This document shows, one piece after another, positions 1 through 14,750 of a stretch of DNA of 64,000 nt (positions within the stretch are counted from its first letter, which is position 1; the number at the start of each line of letters is the position of its first letter). The notes beneath the pieces are model-generated. The model was not told the origin of the DNA and did not search any database. It was given only the letters and a program-made list of their open reading frames with translations. This DNA is from Casuarius casuarius (taxonomy: Eukaryota > Chordata > Aves > Casuariiformes > Casuariidae). The stretch is from positions 7,488,252 to 7,552,251 of the forward strand of contig PTFA01000012.1 of the NCBI GenBank assembly GCA_003342895.1, in the 5' to 3' direction. A program made the translations under genes and the position numbers.

Positions 1-3167
<3,167 letters not shown>

Positions 3168-3373
3168 CCTTCTTCAAGAAGAATTTGTACAATCTCAAAA
3201 TGTCCATTTCTGGCACCATACATCAAGGCTGTCCAGCCGTTCTCTGCAGTTGCATTGATAAGTGATGGAGAATGACTGAGCAATGTTTTCAATCTGACTG
3301 TATCACCAACAGCAGCGAAATTATGCAGTTGAGAAATCATGTCCTGCTTCAGGTTCTTTTCAAACTCTGTCAT
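3168..3373 (-). CDS. NUDT12: NUDT12, first coding exon with start codon
   Basis: The exon encodes residues 1-68 plus two bases of Gly69. The start chosen is the ATG at 3373-3371 (MTEFEKNLKQD), because it aligns residue for residue with the mammalian NUDT12 N terminus and lies 8 bases inside an acceptor (TTTTTTAACTTAG ending at 3382). An upstream in-frame ATG at 3418 is on the intron side of that acceptor and is rejected. Residues about 14-43 form an ankyrin-like helix pair (AAVGDTVRLKTLLSHSPSLI). Residues 44-69 (ENGWTALMYGARNGHFEIVQ onward) are a canonical ankyrin repeat with the GxTALxxAxxxGHxxIVxxLL pattern. The donor GTAAGC follows directly. The ankyrin region in this family mediates protein contacts and oligomer behaviour; catalysis lies downstream, outside the window. 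Confidence 0.96.
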
Positions 3374-3771
3374 TGTCTCAACTAAGTTAAAAAAGAAAAC
3401 AGAAATATCTGAAAACAAATTTACTATTGGTAAAAGGATTTTAAAAAGTAAATTAAGCCTAATGCTATGCAGCTAATCCAACATTGTCACTGAAACGATG
3501 GATACAAGTCAAATTCTTATAATTCGTATGAAATTGTTACTTCCAACCAAGTATCAGTTCCACAGATTCCAAATGTGGGTAAAATTTTACCTGTCATCAA
3601 AACCAGTTTTAAAGACGACTTAAGGAGAGAAGGATTTTACAATGAAGCTTGTTCGAAAGTGAAAGATGTGTTTGGGTTTCAGATTAAACAAACACCCAAT
3701 CAAGAAAAAACCTTTGAACAAGAGAAAACTGTCGTGGGGGCAGATCACCTTTCTACGCTGCAGCCGCCCTG
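3374..3771 (-). other. NUDT12: NUDT12 5'UTR tip and presumed first intron
   Basis: Bases 3381-3374 are the last 8 untranslated bases before the ATG. From 3382 upwards, a long pyrimidine tract and AG acceptor imply a spliced upstream non-coding exon. That exon should lie in the CpG island. Its donor is not clear: minus-strand candidates are CACG|GTAACA (exon end at 4096), CCGG|GTAACG (exon end at 3801) and AAAG|GTGATC (near 3742), none of them strong. The remainder of this stretch is AT-rich and featureless. Confidence 0.6.
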
Positions 3772-3850
3772 GAGTCTCTAACGGTCGGCGCGGCCGTTAC
3801 CCGGCGCGGCCCGGCCAGGGCGGCCCGCCGGGGAGGCCGGCAGCAGACGC

Positions 3851-3881
3851 GGGGGGAGGGGGGGCCCCCGCCCCCGCGGGG
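3851..3881. repeat. Adjacent G-run and C-run, structure-forming
   Basis: A purine tract of 13 G with one A (3851-3864) runs straight into CCCCCGCCCCCG. The two can pair as a hairpin or fold separately as a G-quadruplex and i-motif. It lies inside the NUDT12 CpG island. Confidence 0.7.
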
Positions 3882-4144
3882 CCAGCCCCCCCCCAGCGGC
3901 CGCCCGTTGCGGCGCGGCCCGCTCCTAGCCCGCCTCCCCTCGGCGCCCCTTGGGCGGCCGCGGGGGCGGGCAGGTTGTGGGGGTGCCACGATCAGGGCTC
4001 AGGGCGCGAGGGGGCGGCGGGGCGGCACACGGACATGAGCCGCGGGCGGGGCGCGGCCCGCACGCGGCGGGGGAACCCGGCGGGCTCCCTGTTACCGTGA
4101 GGGGCTCAGGCGCAGCAGCCGGCGCGGGGCCGTGACTCGGCACG

Positions 4145-4173
4145 CACTTCCGCCGCGGCTGTCCCGCCCCCTC
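4145..4173. promoter_or_regulatory. ETS site next to a GC box
   Basis: CACTTCCGCC (4145-4154; GGCGGAAGTG on minus) is an ETS/GABP-type motif. About ten bases on, GTCCCGCCCC (from 4161) is an Sp1-type GC box. This pairing is common at core promoters of CpG-island genes, so it is a candidate for the transcription start zone. It is motif evidence only. Confidence 0.5.
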
Positions 4174-4198
4174 GCGCGCCGCGGCGGCCGCAGTAGCG

Positions 4199-4204
4199 GT
4201 AAGA
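4199..4204 (+). other. Plus-strand splice-donor-like site in the CpG island
   Basis: GCG|GTAAGA matches the 5' splice-site consensus in the intron positions (GTAAGA). It points away from NUDT12 on the plus strand, so it could end the first exon of a divergent non-coding transcript. No coding partner exon is recognisable downstream. Confidence 0.3.
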
Positions 4205-4345
4205 TGCGCCCGGCAGGAAATGGCGCCCGAGGGGGCGGCCCGGCCCGCGGAACGGCGGGCGAGCAGCCTCGGCCGCTGGTGTGCTCTCGCTGCCTGGCTG
4301 CGGGCTCGGCGGGGACGAGGCCTGCGGCTGGGGAGAGACCCCGCC

Positions 4346-4384
4346 GGGCCGGGCCGGGCCGGGCCGGGCCGGGAGGGAGGGAGG
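4346..4384. repeat. (GGGCC)n then (GGGA)n short tandem repeats
   Basis: About five and a half copies of GGGCC (4346-4373) continue into GGGAGGGAGGGAGG. Both are G-quadruplex-capable on the plus strand. They sit in the island upstream of NUDT12 and are likely length-polymorphic. Confidence 0.85.
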
Positions 4385-4454
4385 CCGAGCTGCTGCTGCC
4401 GCTGCTGCGGGTGGAAAACCCTGCTGCCAGTCACGGGCATTACAAGTGGTCACC

Positions 4455-4466
4455 TGAGTCACGTCA
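4455..4466. promoter_or_regulatory. Overlapping AP-1 and CRE-half motifs
   Basis: TGAGTCACGTCA joins an exact AP-1 site (TGAGTCA, 4455-4461) to a CRE half site (ACGTCA, 4461-4466), preceded by an E-box-like CACCTG. It lies at the outer edge of the CpG island, about 1.1 kb upstream of the NUDT12 ATG. Function is inferred from motif only. Confidence 0.4.
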
Positions 4467-6688
4467 AGCAGGTCAGCTTGCTGGACAGACTGAAGAACAG
4501 AGAGGCCTTTCGTCTTCCAGGCAGCGAATTTTATAGTTAGCAAAAGCACTCAAAAGCTCCCCCCCCAAGCTTCGCTTCACTATGGGAAGTGCTAGGGTAA
4601 AGCCGAACTGGGCAACAATAGGACATGCAAGTACTTTCTTGTAAGAAAAGTAGATGTAAAGGAAGCTGGCTAAAACTGGAACAAATTAGATGTCACCGTG
4701 GGGGAGAAAGGCTAATAGGGAAATCAGAGTGATTATAAATAAAGCCAGAAGATAGCTTTGATAAAAGTGCATACTGTTAGCCTAACTCAGGGAAATCAAG
4801 GACATACGAGTCCTAGAGAAATGTGCATGGGACTGCTCCAGTTTACCTCTGGTGAGCGCTTACCATGCTTTGTGCTTTTTTTTATTAAAAAAAAATACTA
4901 CATTATCTAAGTGGCAAACCTTAGTCTGGCACCAGATGTTTTAAAGTCCCGATGACAGTCTTGACTTTTTAGAGAATAAAAATACAATTGCATGACCTTT
5001 TAAAAAAATCTTACTGCTTGAAAAACCTCAACAATATTTGGGATTATTTTATTTGCCTTTGGATTTTTTAATTTTGTGGAATCATCTTCAGATTCCTTCA
5101 ACACCAGATATCTTTAAAATCGTAAGAACCAGACAATTCTTGTATAAACTACTTTCGAATCTGTAATAAAATGCCACCTATTTGCAGTATTGAGTGGAGA
5201 GGAAGAGAGAAACTGTGGCTGGGTCCTGTCAGTCACAGTGCTGGCACAACTGCTTGCTTTATCTTGTGAAGTGCTTGATAGAAAAGCATAATCTTAAATT
5301 ATTGTGCAGCTCTAAAATTTAGGTTATTAATTTTTGCACTGTTTTTTTAAATAGTCACTGTTAAAAGTTAATTGTCACACATTATAGCAAATGGTTTGCT
5401 GAACATATAACACTTTGGAATATATGAATGTATCACGTGGCCTTTATAAGTGGTTGATAAGCAAGTTTTAAACTCTGTTGTGTATGTGTTCTTAAGTTAT
5501 GTATTTTTATTAAAGTATCCTAAGCAGAGGCTCAACCACATGGGATAAAACTCTCTATGGAAAGAACTCTGGTGCAAAGCAGTGAATGTGCATAGAGACT
5601 TGTTAAGAGTATTCTTCTGGATAGGAACAAATAAAAAGTGTGAGGGATGTGATTTTAATTTTATTTACTCAGCTGGAAGCTATCTAGCCATACTATATAT
5701 GATCTAGGTCATGTATCCCTAAATAATAGTTTCCACCTGGTGGAGGGCTGCCACTCGTACTTCAATAGCCAATGCCCAAGCAGATTCAGTTATTCCATCA
5801 TTCTTTCTTCCTGTGAAGATTAATGGCTGAAGAAGGAAATGATTTCCTCAGTGTAATCAACATTCAAAGCCACAAATCTACTTCTAATCTTTTTTCGGTA
5901 ATGTCTTATATTTGCCACCTGTGAAGTTATGATAACTCAGCCTTACATCCCGATCTGGGTAATGAAGTCCCTGATCTCCTGTAGGTGGGCTAAAGCATTC
6001 TTTGTGTTCAGGCAGCTGAAGCTTTTCTTGTAGCGTACCACAAGAAAATGGTTTGCTTGACTAACTCATGGTACTCTGTTAATAGCTTTGAAACTTGCTT
6101 TCTGAAAGTCAAGAATGAAACAGCTTCCTAAACAGAAGAGAAGGAGCTAAACAGAAATGTGGATGTTTGGGGAGTCAGAAAGGAAACATATGAGTTGAAA
6201 TTTCTACAAGGTGAAGTGTATATATAGTCTCCTAACACTCAAGGTAATGAGATATATGTAAGTTGTTTATTTATAAGCTATATATACACAAAAACCTGGT
6301 GCTGTGGCACTGGTCAGCAAGTTACTGTATCCTGGCTACATGGTGAAACAAATGCTGTAGACTAGAAGATCAGGTATGGTTTTGTTATATTCAGTGTTTC
6401 TTTTTGCAGTACCTTTATTATCCATGGCATGTATAGCATGAAATGGAGTTGCAGTTGAGTGTCTAGCTGAACTATTTCATACTTCAATTAATTTATTAGA
6501 TTCTTTTTTTTCTTGTAATGGATCTATGTTTTTTTAAAGGTTAAAAAAAAAATCATGCAGTCATGTCAGTGGTACTTTTTTATATTGCTAGAAATTTTGT
6601 TTTCCTGTCTTAGAATTTCTACTTGTATGTGGGTACCAAGTTATCTTTTGCAATATGAAACTTCAGTATTGGCTGTTTCGTATGACCA

Positions 6689-6704
6689 GGTCAGGTACCT
6701 GACC
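6689..6704. repeat. 16-bp perfect palindrome of nuclear-receptor-like half sites
   Basis: GGTCAGGTACCTGACC reads identically on both strands. With its flanking A residues it contains AGGTCA on plus and TGGTCA on minus, half-site forms bound by nuclear receptors, in inverted orientation around GGTACC. Binding is inference. Confidence 0.6.
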
Positions 6705-7127
6705 AGATTCTTTGCTTTAACCTCAACTTTTGTTCAAAACCTGAGTATGTAGGCCTTGTGCTCTATTCATAATGCCTGTGAAATCTTCTTTTACAGGGTA
6801 TTAGTGCTATCAGAATGTTCTCCTGCTTATGAACTTCAAAGTGGTGGGTTTTTTTTGTTTTTTTTTTGTTCTTCCCTTGGACAATAACCTATTTGGAGGG
6901 AGGAGTTCTTGTTCTTAATTTTCCCAGTATCTTCTACCTGTTGTAGAAGTGCAATACAAAGTGAATTATATATTTTTTTCGTTAATTTTATAAGCCATTT
7001 TGGAAGAACTGTTTTCCTGAAGTAGAGCAAAGTTCACATTTTTTAGAGAACATCTATCTTAAGGAGTTCAAATTAATTGTTACAGAAATCTAATTACACT
7101 CCTACCAAGAGAGTTAGGTGACTTGTT

Positions 7128-7147
7128 CCCCCCCCCCACACACACAC
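7128..7147. repeat. Poly-C/(CA)n tract
   Basis: Ten C residues run into about five CA units. A TTTTTTGTGTG follows, so the CA part could form a small hairpin with it. Confidence 0.8.
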
Positions 7148-7379
7148 TTTTTTGTGTGAAACATCATATGAAACACAACATTGATGGTACCTCTCCCAAG
7201 TTATCATTATAATAATAATGTAATGCCCCTTGCTGTAAAAAGTAAAGCTAATGCAGTGATCAGAGTGGTGCTGGCTTTTGGTGTGCCATGATTCTTGATT
7301 TCTTGAACTTGGAAAAATTATAGATACTGGCTAGTATAGCCTTTGACTTGACTGGGTCTGTTAGCCCTTTAGGGTGAGT

Positions 7380-7426
7380 ATTCTTAAGGTATATTTTAAG
7401 GCATTCTTAAGGTGTATTTTTAAGGC
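7380..7426. repeat. Tandem duplication of a 23-24 bp unit
   Basis: Two adjacent copies start ATTCTTAAGGT, differ at an A/G and by one T in the T run, and end TTTTAAGGC. This is a simple local duplication with no sign of coding function. Confidence 0.8.
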
Positions 7427-8727
7427 TTCTGGAGTTTGAGTGAGATTGTACCCTGATGCTGAAAGAGACTCTGGTGGGTCTGTATTGATAGTGACTAATG
7501 ATAGTCTTTTCAAAATGCTTGCTGATTACTGCAGACAGCGAACAAGGGAGTAATATTTGAATGCCGTGATGTCCTATTCATTTTGTGCTGCAGCCTGTAG
7601 AAAAAATTGAATACGCTGTAAAGAAGGTATCTAAAGTGCCATTGGGAGCACTGCAGTGTGTGGGCACTGTTTCTGTTAGAAGTGCCTGCAAGGAGTGAGA
7701 CAACATTGCTCATAGTTAGCCTAAAAGATGGCAAAATGATAGCACTAATGGGAGAGAAGCAGTCTGAAGAGAAGTGTAGATCCCCAGTAGTTTCATAACT
7801 TTATTTGCAAAAGTCTAGCAATATGCTATTACTAGCAAAACAGGGCTATTACATTACTGTAGAAAAGTTGAAGAAGAGAACTCTGAGCCAGAAACTAATG
7901 AAAGTTTAGGCTCTACCAGAGCAGGTAGCTGTTCTGGGATTCCCAATGCCTGAAGAGTAAAAATATCTTGAAGAAACTTAATGCGAATGCTTTGAACTTC
8001 CTCTGTCTGAGGTGGATAAGACATATGTATGGAAAATAACATCTGACTGTGTGACTTGTGACTCTCCCTCATTCAGCATTCTTAGAAGCAGTATCTTTGG
8101 GATTTTATTACTTAAGAATCTCAAAGCCTGCGTGTCTCTCCCAAGGTAGTAGTTAGAAGAAGACTGCAAAAATAAAGGGCAGTACGGACTACTCGGTCTA
8201 GAATGGCTAGCTTGTGATTCGTTAATACTCTCATACCTCAAATGCAAGGAATTAATGCTTTTCTGTGGTGGGTCAGGGTAATCAGATCTCCTTCTGAGAT
8301 GCAAATGCTTTGATGCCTGGCTGTTAAGCCTGGGAACTTAGATGCCTACCAGCATCTGACTATTTCCAGGGCTGTGCGGCAGTGGAGAGATTGTTCTGAG
8401 GACCTAACCTTAGCTATCTTTTATTAAGTGGGCACTTGTCAATCTGAGAGATTTATTACCTCCCTGTACCCCGATGACATTAAGGAGACATTGCATCTAA
8501 AGAAGACATGAGATATGTGGAAATCAACAGTGCACAGGAGTGAAGAATATGTAACTGTTACATGTTTGTGTGATGTGACTTTAATAGGATGATCTGCCTT
8601 TTTAAAGTCCTAATGTCTTGGGCTGGCTGACCATGTAAGTAGCCTCATTTAGTTATCAGCTGCACTTGGGCAAATAATGTCTGTAAGGAAATGAGCTAAC
8701 AGCACAGTTCTGGGGAGGAAGAAAGTG

Positions 8728-8765
8728 TTTTTTTTATTTTTATTTATTTATTTATTTATTTTTAT
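8728..8765. repeat. (TTTA)n microsatellite
   Basis: A T-rich lead is followed by about six clean TTTA units from 8741. Likely polymorphic. Confidence 0.9.
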
Positions 8766-10685
8766 TCCAAAGCCAATCTCAGGAAGAAAAAGAAAGAGAG
8801 TCTGTTTGTGAAGCCTATTTTGGCAGGAAAAATAGATCTGGTCCAAGTTACCTTTTGAGTCTTTTTATTTGAACTGATAAACTCGACTGAGAGGGGTGTC
8901 TGAAAAATGCTTTAGTAGCTATTAGTTCTTTCTGGACTAGGGAAACCGGCTAACTTGATTACTTAGATTATCAGATTTTACAGTATTTTTGATACAACTA
9001 ACTGTTTTTGTGTGTTACACACTGTTAAAAAGGGCAATCTGGATTGATCACATCTTAGTGCAGAGGCTCAGAGTTGAGGCCACATTACACACAGAAAAAA
9101 TTTGTTTTGATGTTATTCAGACTCAAGCTAAAATAGTAGCAATGTCATAAAAGGTCTGCTTGTTCATCATTTGGGCCTGTACTGTATTCTTATCACTTAA
9201 TTTCAACATGCTTTGCAAAGGCCCTGTTTTCCCAAGGGTTGCTGTGGTGAAGGTTAAAAGGCAGCTTTCATTTTAAGTTTTTCATTGGAAGGGAAATAAA
9301 GTAAGACAGTGGATATGTGAAAGGAATGTGTTGCCAAACACTTTGGTTTATGTGCAATGCATTTTAATGGATTGCTCTTTTAACACTTTGGCTTCAAATC
9401 AAAATTATAATGCATACATAGCATATCTTAGGGATGGTTAGGCTGTTATGAAGTAAGTGGAAATCAGTATTATCTGATTAGAATTCTTGAATTGTGATTG
9501 TAACATGCAGAATAATCCTCTTAGTTGTTTCTAACCGTGGCTTTGGCACAACCCAAGTAGGCTTATTTCCAAAAGACTCCCTGAGAACTGATTCTTGCTG
9601 GGACAAACCATGCAGGGCTTGATTTAAAGTCCTTTGATACAAATACTGTATGAATCTCTTGACACTGAAGAGTTTGAATCAGATTGGGAATTTTTACTTC
9701 GTTATAGGAAGGACTTGTAGCAAAGTGTATACATTCTGTGAAACTCTCTCAATGTATTCTTTTAATCAACTAAACTGTATTAACAGAAAATTTTCTTTGT
9801 CTGTGGTACAACTGCAATATGTGCTGTGCTTGACAAGAAAAAAGGAATACAGCTACCTGCTGAGGATGTGTTCTGGAAAAGCGAATTGTTAGTGGTGTAA
9901 TGGTTAGTGAAGTGTTTTTTCTCCAAACAATTAATGTAATAGAAGGGGGGATGCATGCAGGGACTTAAGATATGTGCACAACTTAAATATGCAGGGATAA
10001 TTTGCATAGTGTGAAGGATGGAAAGGCAGGAGCTGGATCATCAGGACTGTCACCTGGGGGAGGTGTTAGCTTTTTGGGAAGTGGCTTCCCAGAGCAGATT
10101 ACTATTCCAAAGGTCTTAGCTGCTTCCTCTGTTCTTGATTCATCTGAGAAAGATGATGTGTAATCAAAAGTGTAACCATTCAGAAAGAGAGAAGGATGTT
10201 TATGGTGAAGTGCTGGACTCCTCAGATCCTGAAAGGTTGTGACCAGGCTACAATCAGGGGAAAGAAGTAGTATCCCAAGAGCTGAGATAGGTAGGCTATG
10301 GGCAAGATTATTATGTGTGCTTTGACTGGCTGACAGTTGGAGACTGGTTAGTTTTCTCCAAATTATTCTTGTGCTTTCTCCTTATTCTAATTTTGATGCT
10401 GTTTGTCAAGGACTTGTATACAGCTCATTGCTTATGAATGTATAAGCATGGCTCCCTGAGTACTAGACAGAGTAATTTACTTTTTCAGGTTTTTGAGTGC
10501 AGGTAGTTGGTGTTTGAGTTCTTTAATAAGAGTTGTTTAGTCTGGCAGACTAAAATATAAGTGAAATCATCTTTGCAGCAATCCTGAGGTGAAGGGACTC
10601 TTATTCTTTTATTCTATAGACTGGTAGCGGAGGCATTAGCTGAGGCATTGAGATAATATTAAAAGCATCTAATAGTTGTTGGGGT

Positions 10686-10731
10686 GTTTTTTGTTGTTTT
10701 TTTTTTGTTTGTTTGTTTTTTAACCCAAATT
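10686..10731. repeat. T-rich low-complexity tract with GTTT units
   Basis: T runs interrupted by single G, including three GTTT units. Low complexity only. Confidence 0.85.
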
Positions 10732-11109
10732 AACAGATACCTGCAAGGTAATTTTTTTTTTCCAAAACAAGCTGCATGATAGTAATTATATAAGTTCAAA
10801 GGATGATTCCCCTTAAATACAACAGAAGAGAATGTTGAGAAATTCTGTGAATGACATCCTTTTGTCTCAAGTGAATATTGAGAAAATGAGGAAAACTATT
10901 TTTAGTAGTTTTGGGAAGAAGTAGACTTTTGGTGACTTTCCAGGTATTCTAGAGAAATAATGGAGGAAAAATAGGAATAAAAATCGAGCTCTCTAAAGCA
11001 GCCTCAACTGTCTTCATCATGAAGCTGTTCTTTATCTGCTTTAGTTCTCTGCCTTGGTCATATACAGCTATTTCCAAATTAAATGAGGCAGAAAACATTC
11101 ACGTGTGTG

Positions 11110-11127
11110 TTTTTTTTTTTTTTTTTT
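11110..11127. repeat. Poly-T run
   Basis: Eighteen consecutive T, directly after ACGTGTGTG. Confidence 0.9.
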
Positions 11128-12245
11128 CCCCAAAACAAAACTTCATTTCATTTACAGAACATAGAGAATGTACGTGGACTATAACAAAAATACTACCATT
11201 AAAAAACAATATGTGAGCATGTCATGAGAATCCTGTCATTATGAATTGAGGTGGCATAAATCACCTTAATTTCGGCATTTTCTAATTTTAGAGTGATTTA
11301 ACTTGCAATCTTAAAATCTTATGACAGGGTTTTTGTTTGTTTTGGGGTTTTGTATGTGTGTATGTGAAACTCATGAAGTTCAGCGTACTCTTTCTTTGGA
11401 GTAGAGGAAAAGAAAACCTGTTAAAGCTCAAGAAGCTGTTGACATTTTAAAGAACATTTAAAAAAATTATTGAAACAATCTATTTTAAAGACCATATTTT
11501 GGCTTCCCCTCATTTTGTTGTGCTAAATTACATTTGTACGTTTAATTTATAGGACAAATTGCTATGTTTGTTTATTCATTTTTGACTTTAATTGGCCCTT
11601 GGTACAATTTGCTACTGTTTATGGCAGCTTTAACTTCTGCCAACAGTTAGCATCTCTCAATGTGCTGCACAGCCAGAGATGATTTTGCTGAGGTTTGTAC
11701 TCGAGTTTCTCCTGGGGGTTCGCCTAAAAAGCATTCCCACGGCAGAGAATGGCAGGACTGTAGGTGCAGAGGGCATAGGACTGACTGCCACTGATGACCC
11801 TTCTCGGGCATGCGTCTTTAGCATGGTTTTGAGGTTTCCATACAGGCCTGCTATGCGTTGGTGAAGTGTTCCAAATGTGCTTCTTGAAAGAGAAAAATAG
11901 TGATGTGCGTTATTAGTCAAAATTCAGCAGTTAAGATGCTGGCAAGTGGAGTTCAGAATGTCTTGTGGTTTATTCTGTTTTTTACCCATATAACTTGCTG
12001 AGCATTATGAGCAACTATCTTCCTCTTTGGGACTTCTGCAAATTGGACTATACAGGGATGTGTATTTCTCTGTAGAGCATTTTACATAGACAAAAGGATG
12101 TAAATTCATTGAAGAACTGAGAGTTTTCTTTTAGTGAATTTATTTAAAAATAATTGTTTTTTTAAAAAATGCATATTTGTAATTTTTACTGAGCAACTAC
12201 AGTGTGTACAAGTAGTATGGTATTTCATACCTCTGTGTGTGTATG

Positions 12246-12259
12246 TCTCCCTCTAGTGG
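12246..12259 (-). promoter_or_regulatory. CTCF-like motif
   Basis: The minus strand reads CCACTAGAGGGAGA, close to the CTCF core (CCASYAGRKGGCRS) with mismatches at positions 12 and 14. It points opposite to the site at 16254. This is a motif match only. Confidence 0.35.
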
Positions 12260-14128
12260 CTGATGCAAGGCCCGTACATCCTATAACAAGTGAGGCGTTT
12301 TCCTTAAGTTGAAATAGAGTATGCTGCTTAGATGTTGACAGTCTATTTCTGCCTAATTTTTTTTCTGCACTTACATCCATGATTTTGTGTAGGAGAGGAA
12401 CTGTTAAGCTATATTTTTATTGATGTTTATGTAAAAAGCTTTTACATTTTCTGTTTGTCTGCTTGTAGAAAGTTCTGGGCCCTTCTGTGACACTGATGTG
12501 AAGTCAGTATATGCTAATGAACTTTTTTAGTATATTTTCATGGTAAGAAGTGAATTAGGTCTTGTCTACCAGTTTTTTCTGGTCTATCTAATATGAGGTA
12601 GTCAAGCTTATGGCCCTCTAAGTCTGCCTAGTAATATGAAGAAGATAGGACAAACCTAGAGAAAACGTGTAATATGAGAAATATTGTGTCTAAATTGCAA
12701 TCTTTCAAGGTTTTCATAAAATGTCAGCAGGTCTTTAATATTCTGCTTTGAAATGAAATTGTCTAAATTGTCTTGCAGGTTCTAGCAGATGACAAATTAT
12801 TATGGTTATCAGTAAGTAGAGTTTAAGAGGCTACTAATGGTCGCATCAGTTAGAGAAGGAAAAGAAATGTTTAGCAAGTCACTATTTTACAGATGGTCAG
12901 TCTTTCAGCAGAACTTACCTACTGTACCTTGAAATATAGGACTTTATCAACTGTGGCCTTTGGTAATCTTATGTTTTAAATGAAAGCACACTCTTTCCAA
13001 ATCAATATAATGAATTGATTTGTACACTTTTCAAGCAAGGCTGCTTTCTTTGGATTTTTGTTATTGAATGTGTGCTGCAGATTTAATTACACAGAAAAGA
13101 TGCTTTAACTATATTTGTTGGTTTCTTCATTGAGTTGAAACTGAGTTTAAAAGGCTGAAATATAAGTTAAAGCAGAAAATATGCAAACATTTTACTTTTT
13201 TGGTTAAGATACTGAGATATTGCTCTTTTCCTCTGTGAAATATAACAAATGGGAAAGTGGAGTATGCTGTGTTTAGATTTAAGATATAAGTAGTTTTAAC
13301 TAAATATCTGGAAAAAATGATAAGTTCTATTTAAGGCATTTCAAGATGCTCTTGGAGATACTTAATTGCTTTGAGTCACTGCCTCTTGGTTTTCACCCTT
13401 TTCATTATTGGTGTTTCTGGTCAGGCAAAGAGCATGTCTGCACTGCCTTCTAGGTGCTTCTGAGCTTTTATTAGCCAGTAACTAGCACTGTTCCAGCCAG
13501 AGTGCTGTTACGTGAACTGGCTCATGTAGAGCTGTGGCGTAACCTGACCACAGAGCCTACGTGACAGTACGATGCTATGCAGGTTGCAATATATATTGAA
13601 GTAATGGTTGAGGCATTTGAAGGATTTGCATGTTGATGCTTATATGTGTAAAAGGAATCGGAGCAACAAATAGCGTACATAAATCGGTGGGAAAATTAAT
13701 GGCCAGTCATGCAGTTTTGTCAGGGTGTGGACAAGTTAGGGGAGACATTACAAATGTGATCAATGATTCACTGTTACAAATTAGCAGCAAGGCCTGAGAA
13801 CCTCAGTCAATAGTGGGTGCTCATGAGACTAGGTGCAATACAAACCAACAGATGAGTCTAGTTTCTGAAGAGCTTAAAACAAAGACCTCTGCCCCACCCA
13901 GATACAAGGATTTGACATGTAAGCAAATCAGTTTTTGATATTATATGTGTGGTAGTTCCAAGTTTATAACAAAATACAAGGTTTCCAATAAAAAAGGTAA
14001 TGACTGATTTTTTTTGTTTACAAAATACAATCATTTATCAAGGACACGTGTATATGCACAACGTAGAGAAACTGATGTTTTTCTCACCTCCTACAGAGCT
14101 AGCGAAATGGCCTGCAAGGGGAGCATAA

Positions 14129-14161
14129 TGTGTGTGTGTGTATACGTATATGAATATATAT
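14129..14161. repeat. (TG)n / (TA)n microsatellite
   Basis: About six TG units followed by TATACGTATATGAATATATA. Alternating purine-pyrimidine sequence, potentially Z-DNA or cruciform prone. Confidence 0.85.
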
Positions 14162-14750
14162 GACATGGATTGAATCTAGCTAACAGTTCTGAAATATTGG
14201 TCATCTGTAGTTTAATGTCACTATCTTAATGTGTACAGAAACTGTACAGTACCCTGAGATTTTGTTTGAATTAGTCTTACTTTGTAAATGCTGAGTTAGG
14301 TTTTGTTTTTGAAATGTCGGTTTAGATGGTTTTTTTAACTGAAAACTGACACAAAACAATACTTGCTAGGGAAAGCCTTTCTATTCCAGTTGCTAATGGA
14401 GAGCCATTTGCAAGAGATGGGAGAAGAGAAGTATCAGGATAAAACCAAGTTAATGTACCCTATTAATATTCTCATACTCTCTAGTTATGTTTAAAACGGC
14501 TGAAGAAATTTAAGTTAGGAATCTGCATTGATTCTGACAAAACTGGAAGATGTTCTAAAAGAGGTGAGGTGCTTGGTAGTATATTGGTATAAGAACTAAT
14601 TACTAAATGTTTATTTTACAGAAACTAAATGAAATTGCTACACAGCAAAGAAAAGTAACTTCAGATAAATCACTGGAATAAAAATTTGGGTTTGAAAGTA
14701 TAAGAATTCCACTTGTGAGCCTAAGTTTATATGTTAAATTTTCCATATAC

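Larger units (their letters stand above)
3772..4420. promoter_or_regulatory. NUDT12: CpG island, NUDT12 promoter region
   Basis: Composition switches abruptly from AT-rich flanks to dense GC with very frequent CpG (for example runs of GCGGCC, CGCGCC, GGGCGGGG). It lies immediately 5' of the first NUDT12 coding exon on the minus strand, as expected for a housekeeping promoter. GC boxes are visible near 3963, 4043 and 4161, an ETS-type CACTTCCG at 4145, and an ATGGCG (YY1-like core) at 4221-4226. No TATA box is apparent. Open frames of 100-170 codons on both strands here reflect absence of AT-rich stops in GC-rich DNA and are not genes. Edges are approximate. Confidence 0.9.
4467..8727. other. 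Gene-free flank upstream of NUDT12
   Basis: The sequence is AT-rich with no frame longer than about 110 codons and no recognisable protein, RNA or large repeat. A plus-strand frame at 6555-6752 and overlapping minus frames at 7854-8304 have no homology I can name and no coding signature. A palindrome, a small tandem duplication and a C/CA tract are listed separately. Confidence 0.6.

Noticed and set aside
3374..3418. Upstream in-frame ATG extending NUDT12 by 15 residues
   Set aside because: A pyrimidine tract and AG acceptor end at 3382, so the extension is intronic. The start at 3373 aligns with the known N terminus.
3666..4549. Several 78-171 codon open frames on both strands in the CpG island
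   Set aside because: They are Arg/Pro/Gly/Ala-rich, overlap each other on both strands and come from GC-rich DNA lacking stop codons. No domain or splice logic supports them.
11657..11920. 87-codon minus frame with Arg/Ser-rich composition
   Set aside because: It caught my eye as a possible old processed pseudogene, but I cannot name a parent gene and an opposite-strand frame overlaps it.
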